In this document: positions 34,940-44,071 of the stretch, in pieces
How the letters are laid out: each line of letters starts with the position of its first letter
How positions within the stretch are numbered: position 1 is the stretch's first letter
Notes under the pieces: generated by a model
What the model saw: only the letters and a program-made list of their open reading frames with translations
Database searches by the model: none
Told to the model about the DNA's origin: nothing
Program-made: the position numbers and the translations under genes
Origin: Kuenenia sp039794105
GTDB lineage: Bacteria > Planctomycetota > Brocadiia > Brocadiales > Brocadiaceae
Reading direction: 5' to 3'
Length of the DNA stretch: 64,000 nt
Assembly: GCF_039794105.1 (NCBI RefSeq)
Contig: NZ_JBDIWA010000003.1
Span: 1 to 64,000, forward strand

Positions 34940-37900
34940 TTAAAACCTTTTCCTTGTCCATCCATAAACGAAAAAACCGATGCCTCCCAACACCACTGCA
35001 ATACCAACCCAAAGCCTGTTTGATTGATTAAGGATTATTTTGTCTTCGTTCGTTTTTACCTCTGCCATCTCCATCCCTTTAACTATTTCGGTATTTTCAA
35101 AAGCATCGTTTTCCAATTTCCATTCATCGGTTTTTTCAATATTTTCTTTCTCCGGTGTTTGTCCGGTATCCTTTTTCTGTTCAATACTTCCAGGGACAGG
35201 TTTTGGCATAGACGCAATCCTGTCCATCTCTACCTTTCTTTCGTTTAGTGATTTACCGGTAGCTGTTTTTAAGACTTCTGCATACTGAATCAAGGTATCT
35301 GGATTTACAAGGCCTGGGGTATTTAGAATATCCGTTGCGTATTGCTGGAAGGCCGGATTATTGCATGTGTTTTCGCAACATGCCACGCCGTGTTCTATTA
35401 CTGTTTTTGCATATTCCTTCGCCAGGGTTTGTTTGACTTTTTCCGTCGGCTGCCAGTATCCTTTTCGTATAGTCTCCAGCATTCTGGCCGTAACGGCTTG
35501 ATACGCATAAGGGTTTTTCTTATTGAAAAATTCCTTTAAATCCATTCCGTATTTATCCTCGACATAGACCTCAAACGTCTCTTCCCAACGGGCGGCATCT
35601 ATTGTCTCTGGTACGGTGACCTGCCATCCCCACATGTTTTCAACAAATTCAGCCATCTTGTTTGCCCCTTCAAAACCGTCCTTCTTCATTCCTTCAATCC
35701 ATTCCGGATTCCAATAGCGTGAGCGTAACTCCATACCCATCATCCTGTCGATCGGGGTCATTTCCGGTTTGGCCGGATTCATCATATTTGTAACGACCAA
35801 TTCAGGTGACTTTCCATCCAGTTCCCTGATTGCAGCGGTAAGTCCTCCTGCGTACATGAAAAAGTCATCATTATCAACAGTTCCGTACAGATTGGTAGAA
35901 CGGCTGTGAACAACCATCCTGGTTCCGCTTAACACCATTTTGTAGACATCTTCCATCGGTTCTCCCCACAAACCGTTCCCATACCCACAACTCATCCGTT
36001 TCAGATATTCATCCGCTACGACAGAATCATCTTCCCAACTTCCACTTGCGCTCACGATTCTTGAAACATTCAAATCATAACGACCAGGGGCTTCATCAAA
36101 GATTCTAATAGCCGCGTATTGTTCGGCCTTCTTTTGCGGCAAGCCTTGTTTAATTAATTTATTAGTTAATTCCCCGATATGTTGCCGAACCCAATTATCT
36201 TCCTCATCAAGCATCTTTACCATTTGAACGGCCTGGTCGATGTATTGGGTCAACTGCCCAAACATCTCTTCTGCGGCAGAAGAAACGACTATATCAATTC
36301 TCGGACGGCCCAGCCTTTCTTTAGGAATGATTTTAATACCTGTCACCTTCCCCCATTCATTCCAGATAGGCTCAACTCCTAACAAATAGAGGATCTGAGA
36401 TTCCAGTACTCCTTCATGGCGTATCGTTTCCGTACCCCAGATAACAAAGGAAAGTTTTTCGGGGTATTTCCCGTCATTTTTTGCCCGATAATTATCGAGT
36501 AGCTCCTGAGTCAATTTAACGCCCACCTGCCAGGCCTCTTTTTTTGGAATTTTATCCGGATTAAAGGCATAAAAGTTTTTCCCGGTTGGTAGTGAACCCG
36601 GATTCCTTACAGGGTCATTTCCCGTTCCCGTTGGTATATATTGCCCATTCATTGACTTTATCATATTGGACAATTCCCGTTTCGCGCCTTCCTGAATATT
36701 TTTGTCCAGTTCATCGGCAGGAATATCTTTAGCAACTTCTTTTATCGCCTGAATGGTAGACGAACGAAGCAATTTATCAGGCGCATTGCCGAATGTATGC
36801 AATCCGTAAGGCATATTAAGCTGCTTCAGTTCCTGAAGATATTCCCCTATCTTATGAATGACTTCATGATCAAACTTATGCTGACCATCGCTATGGGTAT
36901 CAATATTCAGGCACTCTCCAATTTCTATGTCTTTCTCAAGTCCCAGCTCTTTAATCTTTTTTATGATATTTTTCATGTATTGCCTTGCAAGTGCGGCATC
37001 CTGTTCAAGAGACAGGTCGTGGTCACCGATCAGTTCTTCAAGTTCTGCATATTCATGGTAGAGTCCTCCTTTTTTTAGCGGAGGTATCATATGATCTATC
37101 ACAACCGCAGCGCCCCGCCGTTTAGCTACAAGTCCCTCGCCAACATCATCCACGATGTAAGGATAAATGACCGGCAAATCATGAATCAATGCCTCCGGCG
37201 GGTCGTCACCAGAGAGGCCGTTGCTTTTCCCCGGCAACCATTCATGTGTGCCATGCGTGCCAAAATGAATGACCGCGTCAGCGCCAAAGCCATGCTTCAG
37301 CCATAAATAGGCGCCCAGATACTGATGGTGTGGCGACAGGTCTTTGCTATGATACATGGCTTCCTTATCTTGCAGCCAGCCTCTTACCGGCTGCGGGAGG
37401 ATGACAACGTTTCCACGTTGTATTGCAGGAATAACCATATATTTTTTTCTTTGCTTCGGGTCAGTCCACATCATCACATTGGATTCTTCAACCGTTCCCC
37501 AATCCTTATTAACGTCTTTTATAAAATTTGCAGGTAAATTCCTCACCCATTTTTGATACTCCTCCAGAGGCAGCAATACACATTTCCTGTTTTTAACTAT
37601 CTCATCAAGTTCGCCTGTCGCCCAATTTCCCACGTTTCTCCCGAATCTCAGGGAATTTTCAAGGAGTATTTCTTTATCAATCGTTTCATTGCCAACATCA
37701 TATTTATTTTCCTTCATCATCTTTAAGACATTCTCTATACTGGCAAAGACGTTAAGATAACTTGCGCCGATATGCTGTTTTCCCGGCGGATAGTTCCAGT
37801 AGAATATCGCCACCTTTTTATTAGAATTATTTTTTCTTTGTAAATTGATCCATGCTTTTATACGGTCGACAGCCCGATTAATACGCTCAGGTATGGATTT

Positions 37901-38983
37901 TCGTTGTTCGATAAAAAAGCCCGTTTCATCATCTTTTTCACGAATTCGATATGAAACAACCGTAGGTTGTATAAGTCCGGCAATTTCAGGAATAGCCAAC
38001 TGCCAGCTTACCTCCAAAGAACTCAAACCTTCAGGATCGTTCTCCCATGTTTTTCCGTCTTTTCCATAAACGGTAATCAGGTTGATTACCGGCACTCCGC
38101 ATTTCTCTAACGAATCCGTCGCCTTAAAATCTGAAAAACGAAATAAAAAAGAAAGTATACCGGAAACCCTTGAATTCCCTCTGTCATCAACTAATAGTTT
38201 TTCAGCGACTGCCCCCTCAGGGTAACCGAACGCTACAAATGCATTAAATCCTTTTTCTTCAAGTTTGCGAATTATGTCATCTTCTACTCCATTTTGGTTT
38301 TGTTCGCAAAAAGAGGAGTAAGTCAGAACTGCGATCCATGGCGCATTTTCCTTAAAATAGCCAGACTTTCTATACCAGCCTTCGTATTCCTCAAACGTTT
38401 CAAAATACATCTCCTGCGAAATGTGACGGTGGTAGTAACTGTTTTTCAGCCGTTTCATGGGTGACGCCGGTTTAATTTCAGAAATATTGGCATATTTTGC
38501 CAGGGAGAATAGTACCATATTCTGAAAATTCTCAATCCCTCCGCAATCAAAATACGAACGAAACCCTTCATCATAAGTAAACCCCAGTTCAATGTACTCC
38601 TTATCTAATCCTGCCGATTTGTTAATTGGTAATATACGCGCTCCATTGGAAATAGCCTTCCGGATTACATCATCATCAAAACCCGATTGTGTTGAAGTTG
38701 AAATCCGTATACCCATGATGTCAATAACAATGATGTCGGAATCCTCTATCTCATGAGGATCAAAGTTAGTACCCAAATCAGTCTTACTAATGAGTTCAAA
38801 ATTTACCCGGCTTTTCAAAGATGGATATTTTGTCCAGATGCCTTTTATCGCTTTAACGACCGTAGGAGTCAGGTAGTTTCCAACAAGAAAAGTGTATTTT
38901 ACCGGCTTGGTTTCTTCTGCGAGAGAAAAAGGAAGATAGAGAACAAACACGGTAAATACGATTATCATCACACATTTTTTCAT
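34940..38983 (-). CDS. exported, membrane-anchored CobN-like chelatase
   Basis: 1347 residues, CobN/BchH superfamily. The core shows family motifs: FGTHGTHEWLPGKSNGLSGDD, SRYWNPEWIEGMKKDGFEGA, MEDVYKMVLSGTRMVVHSR. CobN inserts cobalt into hydrogenobyrinic acid diamide in the cytoplasm with ATPase partners CobS and CobT, but this protein has a signal peptide (residues 1-22) and a C-terminal membrane helix (about 1324-1341). It must therefore face the periplasm, where no ATP is available. A CCxxxC cluster (C1202, C1203, C1207) may bind metal. The same layout occurs in HmuS, the CobN-like heme dechelatase of Bacteroidota. It overlaps the DUF4430 gene by 4 bases (ATGA). Substrate is inference: corrinoid or a related tetrapyrrole, given cobalamin riboswitch control upstream. 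Confidence 0.85.
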   Translation of the reverse strand: MKKCVMIIVFTVFVLYLPFSLAEETKPVKYTFLVGNYLTPTVVKAIKGIWTKYPSLKSRVNFELISKTDLGTNFDPHEIEDSDIIVIDIMGIRISTSTQSGFDDDVIRKAISNGARILPINKSAGLDKEYIELGFTYDEGFRSYFDCGGIENFQNMVLFSLAKYANISEIKPASPMKRLKNSYYHRHISQEMYFETFEEYEGWYRKSGYFKENAPWIAVLTYSSFCEQNQNGVEDDIIRKLEEKGFNAFVAFGYPEGAVAEKLLVDDRGNSRVSGILSFLFRFSDFKATDSLEKCGVPVINLITVYGKDGKTWENDPEGLSSLEVSWQLAIPEIAGLIQPTVVSYRIREKDDETGFFIEQRKSIPERINRAVDRIKAWINLQRKNNSNKKVAIFYWNYPPGKQHIGASYLNVFASIENVLKMMKENKYDVGNETIDKEILLENSLRFGRNVGNWATGELDEIVKNRKCVLLPLEEYQKWVRNLPANFIKDVNKDWGTVEESNVMMWTDPKQRKKYMVIPAIQRGNVVILPQPVRGWLQDKEAMYHSKDLSPHHQYLGAYLWLKHGFGADAVIHFGTHGTHEWLPGKSNGLSGDDPPEALIHDLPVIYPYIVDDVGEGLVAKRRGAAVVIDHMIPPLKKGGLYHEYAELEELIGDHDLSLEQDAALARQYMKNIIKKIKELGLEKDIEIGECLNIDTHSDGQHKFDHEVIHKIGEYLQELKQLNMPYGLHTFGNAPDKLLRSSTIQAIKEVAKDIPADELDKNIQEGAKRELSNMIKSMNGQYIPTGTGNDPVRNPGSLPTGKNFYAFNPDKIPKKEAWQVGVKLTQELLDNYRAKNDGKYPEKLSFVIWGTETIRHEGVLESQILYLLGVEPIWNEWGKVTGIKIIPKERLGRPRIDIVVSSAAEEMFGQLTQYIDQAVQMVKMLDEEDNWVRQHIGELTNKLIKQGLPQKKAEQYAAIRIFDEAPGRYDLNVSRIVSASGSWEDDSVVADEYLKRMSCGYGNGLWGEPMEDVYKMVLSGTRMVVHSRSTNLYGTVDNDDFFMYAGGLTAAIRELDGKSPELVVTNMMNPAKPEMTPIDRMMGMELRSRYWNPEWIEGMKKDGFEGANKMAEFVENMWGWQVTVPETIDAARWEETFEVYVEDKYGMDLKEFFNKKNPYAYQAVTARMLETIRKGYWQPTEKVKQTLAKEYAKTVIEHGVACCENTCNNPAFQQYATDILNTPGLVNPDTLIQYAEVLKTATGKSLNERKVEMDRIASMPKPVPGSIEQKKDTGQTPEKENIEKTDEWKLENDAFENTEIVKGMEMAEVKTNEDKIILNQSNRLWVGIAVVLGGIGFFVYGWTRKRF

Positions 38984-39366
38984 TGATCACTCCTTCGCGG
39001 AGAACAAACATCTTTAGTATATTCCCATCTCATACGATCTCCTTCATTGAGAATGCGTTTATAGGCAAGAGATGTTGCGCGTTTACCATTGATGTCGTAA
39101 TACCACGCCATATCACCCCTTTGCCCTTCAACACCGTCAATAGAATTAACAAAAATGAACTCGCCAGATTGTTTTGTTTCAATCTTCGCAACAGATTGAA
39201 GCGCTTCTAATACAGTAATGCCCTGTTTCCATTTTGTTTCTACTTTACGGCTTTGCGGTAACCCTCCATAATCAATTTCTACCGTTATGCTCTGGTTAGC
39301 GCCGAACGTTGCGGGTAAAAGCACAAAAATAACAAACATTCCTAACATTCTTCTTAAGTGTTTCAT
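38980..39366 (-). CDS. DUF4430 (transcobalamin-like) exported protein
   Basis: 128 residues. A signal peptide covers about residues 1-22 (LGMFVIFVLLPATFG). The remaining domain follows the DUF4430 pattern: TVEIDYGG, GITVLEALQSVAKI, GDMAWYYDINGK and NEGDRMRWEY. This fold resembles the beta domain of transcobalamin and intrinsic factor, which bind cobalamin. It is translationally coupled to the CobN-like gene (4-base overlap) and follows the TonB receptor by 63 bases. A periplasmic corrinoid-binding role between receptor and chelatase is an attractive but unproven reading. Confidence 0.7.
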   Translation of the reverse strand: MKHLRRMLGMFVIFVLLPATFGANQSITVEIDYGGLPQSRKVETKWKQGITVLEALQSVAKIETKQSGEFIFVNSIDGVEGQRGDMAWYYDINGKRATSLAYKRILNEGDRMRWEYTKDVCSPRRSDQ

Positions 39367-39429
39367 AGTTGTTGCTCCTCCTTATCTTAATGTCCATTAA
39401 ACAAACGGTTCTTCTTGCATTTTCGTATT

Positions 39430-41622
39430 TTAAAACTTGAATTCCACTCCCCCGTACGCTGTAAAACCTAGAGAACCAAAGCCTGTTACCTCTTCGTAAT
39501 CATAATCAAAAAGGTTTTCGAACCTGACATACGCAGCCATAAACTTTGTGACGTCATAGCGAGTCGCCTGATTGACCGTCCAGTAGTTGTCCATCTTCGT
39601 TCCATTGCTGTCTATTCTGTCCCTTACCATTATCCCTGTTACGTTGATATTTAATTTTGCAATGGGATTGGTGTTAATCCCAATCGTTGCTCTGTTTTCA
39701 GGTCTGCGTGGCAGTTGCTGTTTTTTTTCTCTGTCCCTGGTTTCTGTATACGTGTACGTTCCGGTAAATGAAAGTATGGTAAATGGTCTATAGGTTAGAA
39801 TGGTTTCAATGCCCTGTGACTCTGCCCTGGCAGCGTTTTCTGCCAGGTAGCTACCGTCGGGTTGTATTGCAGCGGTAATCAAATTTGTGAAGTCGTTTTC
39901 AAAATAGGTAACATCCATGGTTAATTTATCTTTGAGAATCTCTTTCTCAACGCCGAAGTCCCAGCCCTTACTTTCTTCTGGATTAAGGTCGGGATTGCCG
40001 AAGAATGGGAAAAATAGTTCGTTTATACTAGGCGCCCGGAAACCCTTTCCCCACGACCCATGAAACCGCGTACTGATTTCCTCGATATTGTAAGACGCGG
40101 TTGTTCTGTAGGTAAGGTTGTTCCCAAATGTGCTATAATCGTCATAACGCAGTCCGGCTGTCCAGTTCAATGATTCAAACAATTCTATTTGGTTTTGTAA
40201 GAAGACAGCATTATTCCTAAAGGTTTGCTTGTCAAACGTACCCTCGTTTTCACCTTCCAACGCTTCATATTCGTAACCTATGGTCACCGTATCAAAGTCA
40301 AGCAGAGAGAAGTCTGATTGATGTTCCACCCTCCAGACTCTTGTAGGAATGAGAAACTCTCCCGACTCGTCAGTAGAATCAAAGCCTTTCAGTTCTGTAT
40401 CATTGACCGAGACGAGAAACGATGGAGTCCATATACCAAAAAAAGTTTTACTAACCTTTGTAGAGAAGAGAATCTCGTCTGTAGTCTGGCGTCGATCAGG
40501 GTCGTCTACCGGACCAGCGATACCAAACGCATCATATTCAAAATCCGAGTGAGACCCCCTTATTGTTGTATCAACCCTCCCGTTATCCAGGAAATTCCAT
40601 CCCAGCCGTGCAGAACCGGTAAGATTCTTGTAACCGTCCTTCTCACTTCCACTGCTGGCAGCGGATATTCCGAGGGTTTTTAGGTAGGAACCTCCCACTG
40701 AATAATCAAAATTCTCCTTTCCTCCTGAAACGTTAACAGTTTCCCTGTAGGTATCGCGCATCCCGTACTCGGTTCCAAGGGTAACTTTGTTATCGCCTGC
40801 CCCTTTTTTTGTAATAATATTAACAACACCGCCAATCGCTTCAGAGCCATACAGGGTGCTTTGAGGTCCACGCAGGATTTCTACTCTCTCAATGTTGTCC
40901 GTGGAAAGATTTGCAAAATTAAAAACCCCGGATGTGGGACTATTCATCTGAACACCATCAACAAATACGAGGGTATGCGCGGCTGACGCCCCTCTTATGA
41001 ACAAGCTTGTAGTTCCGCCTATCCCCTGAGTTCTTGTAACTTCAATCCCTGGCGCCTGACGCAAAACATCAAGCAACAGCGGTGCCTTGCTATTCTCAAT
41101 GTCTTTTTGTGTAATGATTGATAAAGAACTGCCAACATTCTTAGACAACTGTTTCGTCCGTGTCGGTGTTATTACGGTATCTTCCGTATCGTTAACATCT
41201 TCGCATTGCCTGTCTTTTCCATCATTTGGCGGTGGGTCTTTCGACGTTTCCGGCGAAGGTATTGTGGTATGGGATAGCGGTATCTTTTTTTCAACCGGAG
41301 GCAAAGGGTATACCTCTAGCTCCTCTGGGATATTTTTTACATTGTCCGGTTGTTTTTGAATCGTTTCAATTGATTTGAATTCATCGGCAGGATATGCTTC
41401 TTCTATTACTTCGGGTATCTCTTCCTTTCCCAGGATGCGGATAATAAGCTTTTCTTGTGTAGCCTGATTATCCGGCCTTTCCGCCCATTTGGTAAGTATT
41501 CTGTCATTTGTTTCCTGTTCTTCTTTTAAAACAGGAATTGATTCCCCTGCTGCCGATACGCCGGGGTATTGATAAAAGGCAAGCGTTAAAATACCTGTTA
41601 CTATGATTAGCAAATGCTTCAC
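39430..41622 (-). CDS. btuB: BtuB-like TonB-dependent receptor with N-terminal extension
   Basis: Outer-membrane receptor. A long Pro/Glu-rich extension precedes a TonB box (EDTVITPTR; residues about 148-155), a plug domain (SIITQKDIENSKAPLLLDVLRQAPGIEV, then LFIRGASAAHTLVFVDGVQMN and GGVVNIITKKG) and a 22-strand barrel ending in phenylalanine. The frame is open from 41697, but that start lies inside the riboswitch. GTG 41622 (VKHLLIIV) has AAAGGAGAA seven bases before it and gives a good signal peptide; the protein is then 730 residues. Residues 46-81 match the extension of the porin gene at the same positions. Cobalamin riboswitch control points to a corrinoid ligand. Confidence 0.88.
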   Translation of the reverse strand: MKHLLIIVTGILTLAFYQYPGVSAAGESIPVLKEEQETNDRILTKWAERPDNQATQEKLIIRILGKEEIPEVIEEAYPADEFKSIETIQKQPDNVKNIPEELEVYPLPPVEKKIPLSHTTIPSPETSKDPPPNDGKDRQCEDVNDTEDTVITPTRTKQLSKNVGSSLSIITQKDIENSKAPLLLDVLRQAPGIEVTRTQGIGGTTSLFIRGASAAHTLVFVDGVQMNSPTSGVFNFANLSTDNIERVEILRGPQSTLYGSEAIGGVVNIITKKGAGDNKVTLGTEYGMRDTYRETVNVSGGKENFDYSVGGSYLKTLGISAASSGSEKDGYKNLTGSARLGWNFLDNGRVDTTIRGSHSDFEYDAFGIAGPVDDPDRRQTTDEILFSTKVSKTFFGIWTPSFLVSVNDTELKGFDSTDESGEFLIPTRVWRVEHQSDFSLLDFDTVTIGYEYEALEGENEGTFDKQTFRNNAVFLQNQIELFESLNWTAGLRYDDYSTFGNNLTYRTTASYNIEEISTRFHGSWGKGFRAPSINELFFPFFGNPDLNPEESKGWDFGVEKEILKDKLTMDVTYFENDFTNLITAAIQPDGSYLAENAARAESQGIETILTYRPFTILSFTGTYTYTETRDREKKQQLPRRPENRATIGINTNPIAKLNINVTGIMVRDRIDSNGTKMDNYWTVNQATRYDVTKFMAAYVRFENLFDYDYEEVTGFGSLGFTAYGGVEFKF

Positions 41623-41664
41623 TCGTGTTCTCCTTTTTCCCTCGAAAAAAATAGTATGAGAAGT

Positions 41665-41843
41665 TGTGCAAGACAGGTCTCCTGGCTTTCGGGTCATCCT
41701 ACTTTCCGCGCCTTCCCGAAAAGCCGTTCATTAATTTAAACGGCTTTACAGTGGCATTATGCAGATTTCGTCACCAATTACAGTTGCGGGGCAGCTCCCG
41801 TTGCTCAGAAATAACGAGATGGGATTCCCTGGCTTCCTGCACA
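41665..41843 (-). ncRNA. cobalamin riboswitch upstream of the TonB receptor
   Basis: Read on the minus strand it has the B12 box GCCAGGAGACCTG (41676-41690 region), the upstream GGGAATCCC core start, GAGCTGCCCCGCAACTGTAA, and closing P1 arms (TGTGCA at 41665-41670 with its partner near 41838-41843). There is no terminator between the B12 box and the GTG start 43 bases downstream. Control is therefore probably translational, by hiding the AAAGGAG site. Confidence 0.92.
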
Positions 41844-41929
41844 TGAATACAGATTATTATTTTTAAGTATTAATACATGAATTCTTCCCCCTTTCTTTGT
41901 TATAAGGTAAAAATGCTCATTTGCCAGCC

Positions 41930-42039
41930 CTCAGTTACAGTCCTCAATCTGCAATCGGCAATCTGCAGTCGGTAATCGACAATTAACAATTGTCAAATTG
42001 CCGACTGAGGACTGAGGATTGCCGATTGCCGACTGATAA
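41930..42039. repeat. palindromic AATCGGCAATC-type repeat, long copy
   Basis: A 110-base region made of AATCTGCAATCGGC and GACTGAGGATTGCC units in inverted orientation, related to 18951-19020. It starts just after the porin stop codon on the minus strand and may end the porin transcript before the second riboswitch. Confidence 0.6.
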
Positions 42040-42043
42040 GGCA

Positions 42044-43264
42044 CTAAAACTCGATTTGTGTTCGTATGCCAAATAAGGTCACAACATCAGTATCCATTAA
42101 CCCGGCGGGGTTAAAAACGGCCTGAAATAGTGGCGTAATGGCAACGTGCATGTTAAGGACAAAACGGTAGTATATCTCGGTTGCATATTCTTTAATCCCA
42201 TCATCTGCTTTTGAATAACCAAAGGCAAAAGCAGCGCTGTCTTTTTCACGCATGGGAAAAGGTTGATGCAATTCTGTTCCCGTGCTCCATGCATATTTTA
42301 TATCGGCGCCGTTTGTCTCATTTATTCCATATCTTGCAAAGGCAAACAGTTTTTGGGTAAGTTGCTGGTCCATGCTTATGCCGATACCTTTTTTGCCATC
42401 CCGGTCTCCATTGATTTTAAACCAAAGGCGATAATTGCCTTCTCTTCCAAAAAGGCTATCGGAGTGTAAACCAACCTCTCCTATTCCGTAGAAGCCCTTT
42501 CCTATCCCCAGCCCCATATTGTCACTATCTGCACTTTGCAGTCCTAACCGGAAATTCAAGCCGTTTCCCATTTCGTAATAAGATACTGCACCAGGGCCAT
42601 TATGCGGCACTTCTAATGCAAGATTATTTACAAAGGCGCTGGTTATAAACATGGTTGTCTCATCATTGGCTACGGCATTGCTGTCAAAGTAGTTTGTCAG
42701 ATCTATCTTTCCTGCCACAAGGCTTACCTGTTGTCCGAACAATTTTGTCTCAAACCACATCTCCCGAATGGATAAGCGATCGGTACCGTTATTGTACCGG
42801 AATGCGCCAGCATCATCATTAAGACCGGAAAGACTGTCGGCATGTTCGTCAGGCCCGTTTCCGCCAATTGCCTCTAAATCCAGAAATAATGTTGTGAGAT
42901 CTGAGGGTTTGTAGAGACAAAATAAATCCAGCGAGCCTTCCGGGAAAAACGCCCGTTTCTCACCACCACTTAAAATCTGCTGAACAATAGCCGTACTACT
43001 TAGCCCAATTTGAAATCGTTTTTCTTCAGTGGGATATGTTTCTTCTACAGGTTTTTGTGTTTCTTCCTCTTCGGGGAGGCGGATAACACGCTTTTCCTGT
43101 GCGGCTTGATTATCCTGCTTTTTCGGCCAATCGAAAATATCTATCCCGTCTGCTTCTTCTTTTTTTTCTGACGTTGATATCGATTTTATTGCTTCTAATG
43201 GTTCGGCATGACCATAAAAAATATGCGCAACAATAATCATTGACATAATTAGCAAACACTTCAT
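42044..43264 (-). CDS. OprB-family porin with shared N-terminal extension
   Basis: An outer-membrane porin of the carbohydrate-selective OprB type: QVSLVAGKIDLTNYFDSNAVANDETT, EGNYRLWFKINGD and AFAFGYSKADDGIKEYATEIYY are typical barrel segments, ending with a phenylalanine. The start at 43264 (MKCLLIMSM) has AAAGAAG upstream; the longer frame from 43306 has no such site. Residues 46-81 (WPKKQDNQAAQEKRVIRLP onward) match the BtuB-like receptor extension at the same residue numbers. It is the first gene after the tandem riboswitches, so corrinoid limitation should raise its level. Ligand unknown. Confidence 0.8.
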   Translation of the reverse strand: MKCLLIMSMIIVAHIFYGHAEPLEAIKSISTSEKKEEADGIDIFDWPKKQDNQAAQEKRVIRLPEEEETQKPVEETYPTEEKRFQIGLSSTAIVQQILSGGEKRAFFPEGSLDLFCLYKPSDLTTLFLDLEAIGGNGPDEHADSLSGLNDDAGAFRYNNGTDRLSIREMWFETKLFGQQVSLVAGKIDLTNYFDSNAVANDETTMFITSAFVNNLALEVPHNGPGAVSYYEMGNGLNFRLGLQSADSDNMGLGIGKGFYGIGEVGLHSDSLFGREGNYRLWFKINGDRDGKKGIGISMDQQLTQKLFAFARYGINETNGADIKYAWSTGTELHQPFPMREKDSAAFAFGYSKADDGIKEYATEIYYRFVLNMHVAITPLFQAVFNPAGLMDTDVVTLFGIRTQIEF

Positions 43265-43525
43265 TTGTAGTCTTCTTTCCCCATGGAAGCGGGGCTTCCA
43301 ATGCAATTACGTTCCCAAGCCGGAGCCTGGAAACGAGCGCTTTTAAAGTATCTATTCTTAATAAGGACTTCGGCGATTTTCAACAATGTAGTGGCAAAGC
43401 GTGCCTTGCCATTACATGAACAGTTTGAAATCCCTAAACGTTTAATATAGCATTTTAATATTGATATGGTTGGGTGGCGCGGACAAACTCCGCTTGTACG
43501 GCGCTACCCTTGTAATGGCGATTAA

Positions 43526-43569
43526 AACAAAAAAGCCCGTTTCTTCGGATTGGGAAGAGACGGGCTTTT
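43526..43569 (-). terminator. rho-independent terminator of the proximal cobalamin riboswitch
   Basis: On the minus strand the arms AAAAGCCCGTCTCTT and AAGAAACGGGCTTTT form a 15-bp stem (one A-C mismatch) with a short loop, followed by a TTTTTTGTTTT run. It lies between the riboswitch (43624-43848) and the porin start, so it is the expression platform. Confidence 0.85.
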
Positions 43570-43623
43570 AAAGTACATACGTCACGCTTCACCTCCTTTA
43601 CGACGAAGAAGTTTTCAGCAAAA

Positions 43624-43848
43624 CATTACAGGCAGGTCTTCTGACTGACGGGTCGTCCTACTTATTGCGCCTTCCCGGAAAACCGTCTCATTGGTATAAA
43701 CTAATGAAGCGGTTCTCCAGTGGCTTTTGCAACGTTCGTCACCGGATACAGCGGCGGTACCGTTCCCTTTACTCCTCATTTCTGACACAATGAGTTGGAG
43801 TTGGGATTCCCTTTTCGTCCCAATGGGTATATTGGAACACCTGTAATG
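43624..43848 (-). ncRNA. cobalamin riboswitch, proximal of tandem pair
   Basis: B12 box AGTCAGAAGACCTGCC (read on the minus strand), GGGAATCCC core, ACCGCCGCTGTATCCGGTGACG core region, and matching P1 arms (CATTACAGG at 43624-43632 with CCTGTAATG at 43840-43848). The terminator at 43526-43569 is directly downstream. Confidence 0.93.
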
Positions 43849-43925
43849 GGTAATTTATTTTTTCATTAAACAATTAACTACATATAAACTCCTTACAAAA
43901 AGAATGAATTCCTGATGCTTAAAAA

Positions 43926-43965
43926 CAAAAAAACCCATATCCTCGATACGGAAGATATGGGTTTT
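43926..43965 (-). terminator. rho-independent terminator of the distal cobalamin riboswitch
   Basis: A 12-bp perfect stem (AAAACCCATATC at 43930-43941 with its complement at 43954-43965), loop of 12 bases, then a T run on the minus strand. It lies between the distal and the proximal riboswitches, with no gene in between. Confidence 0.85.
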
Positions 43966-44071
43966 CTATTTTTATCGGTACAAGCGGGTTTTGAAAACCT
44001 GCCCATACAATACAAGCATTGATATTATATATACCCTTCACCCTCTTTACCATCGAAGACATCGTGAAGCG

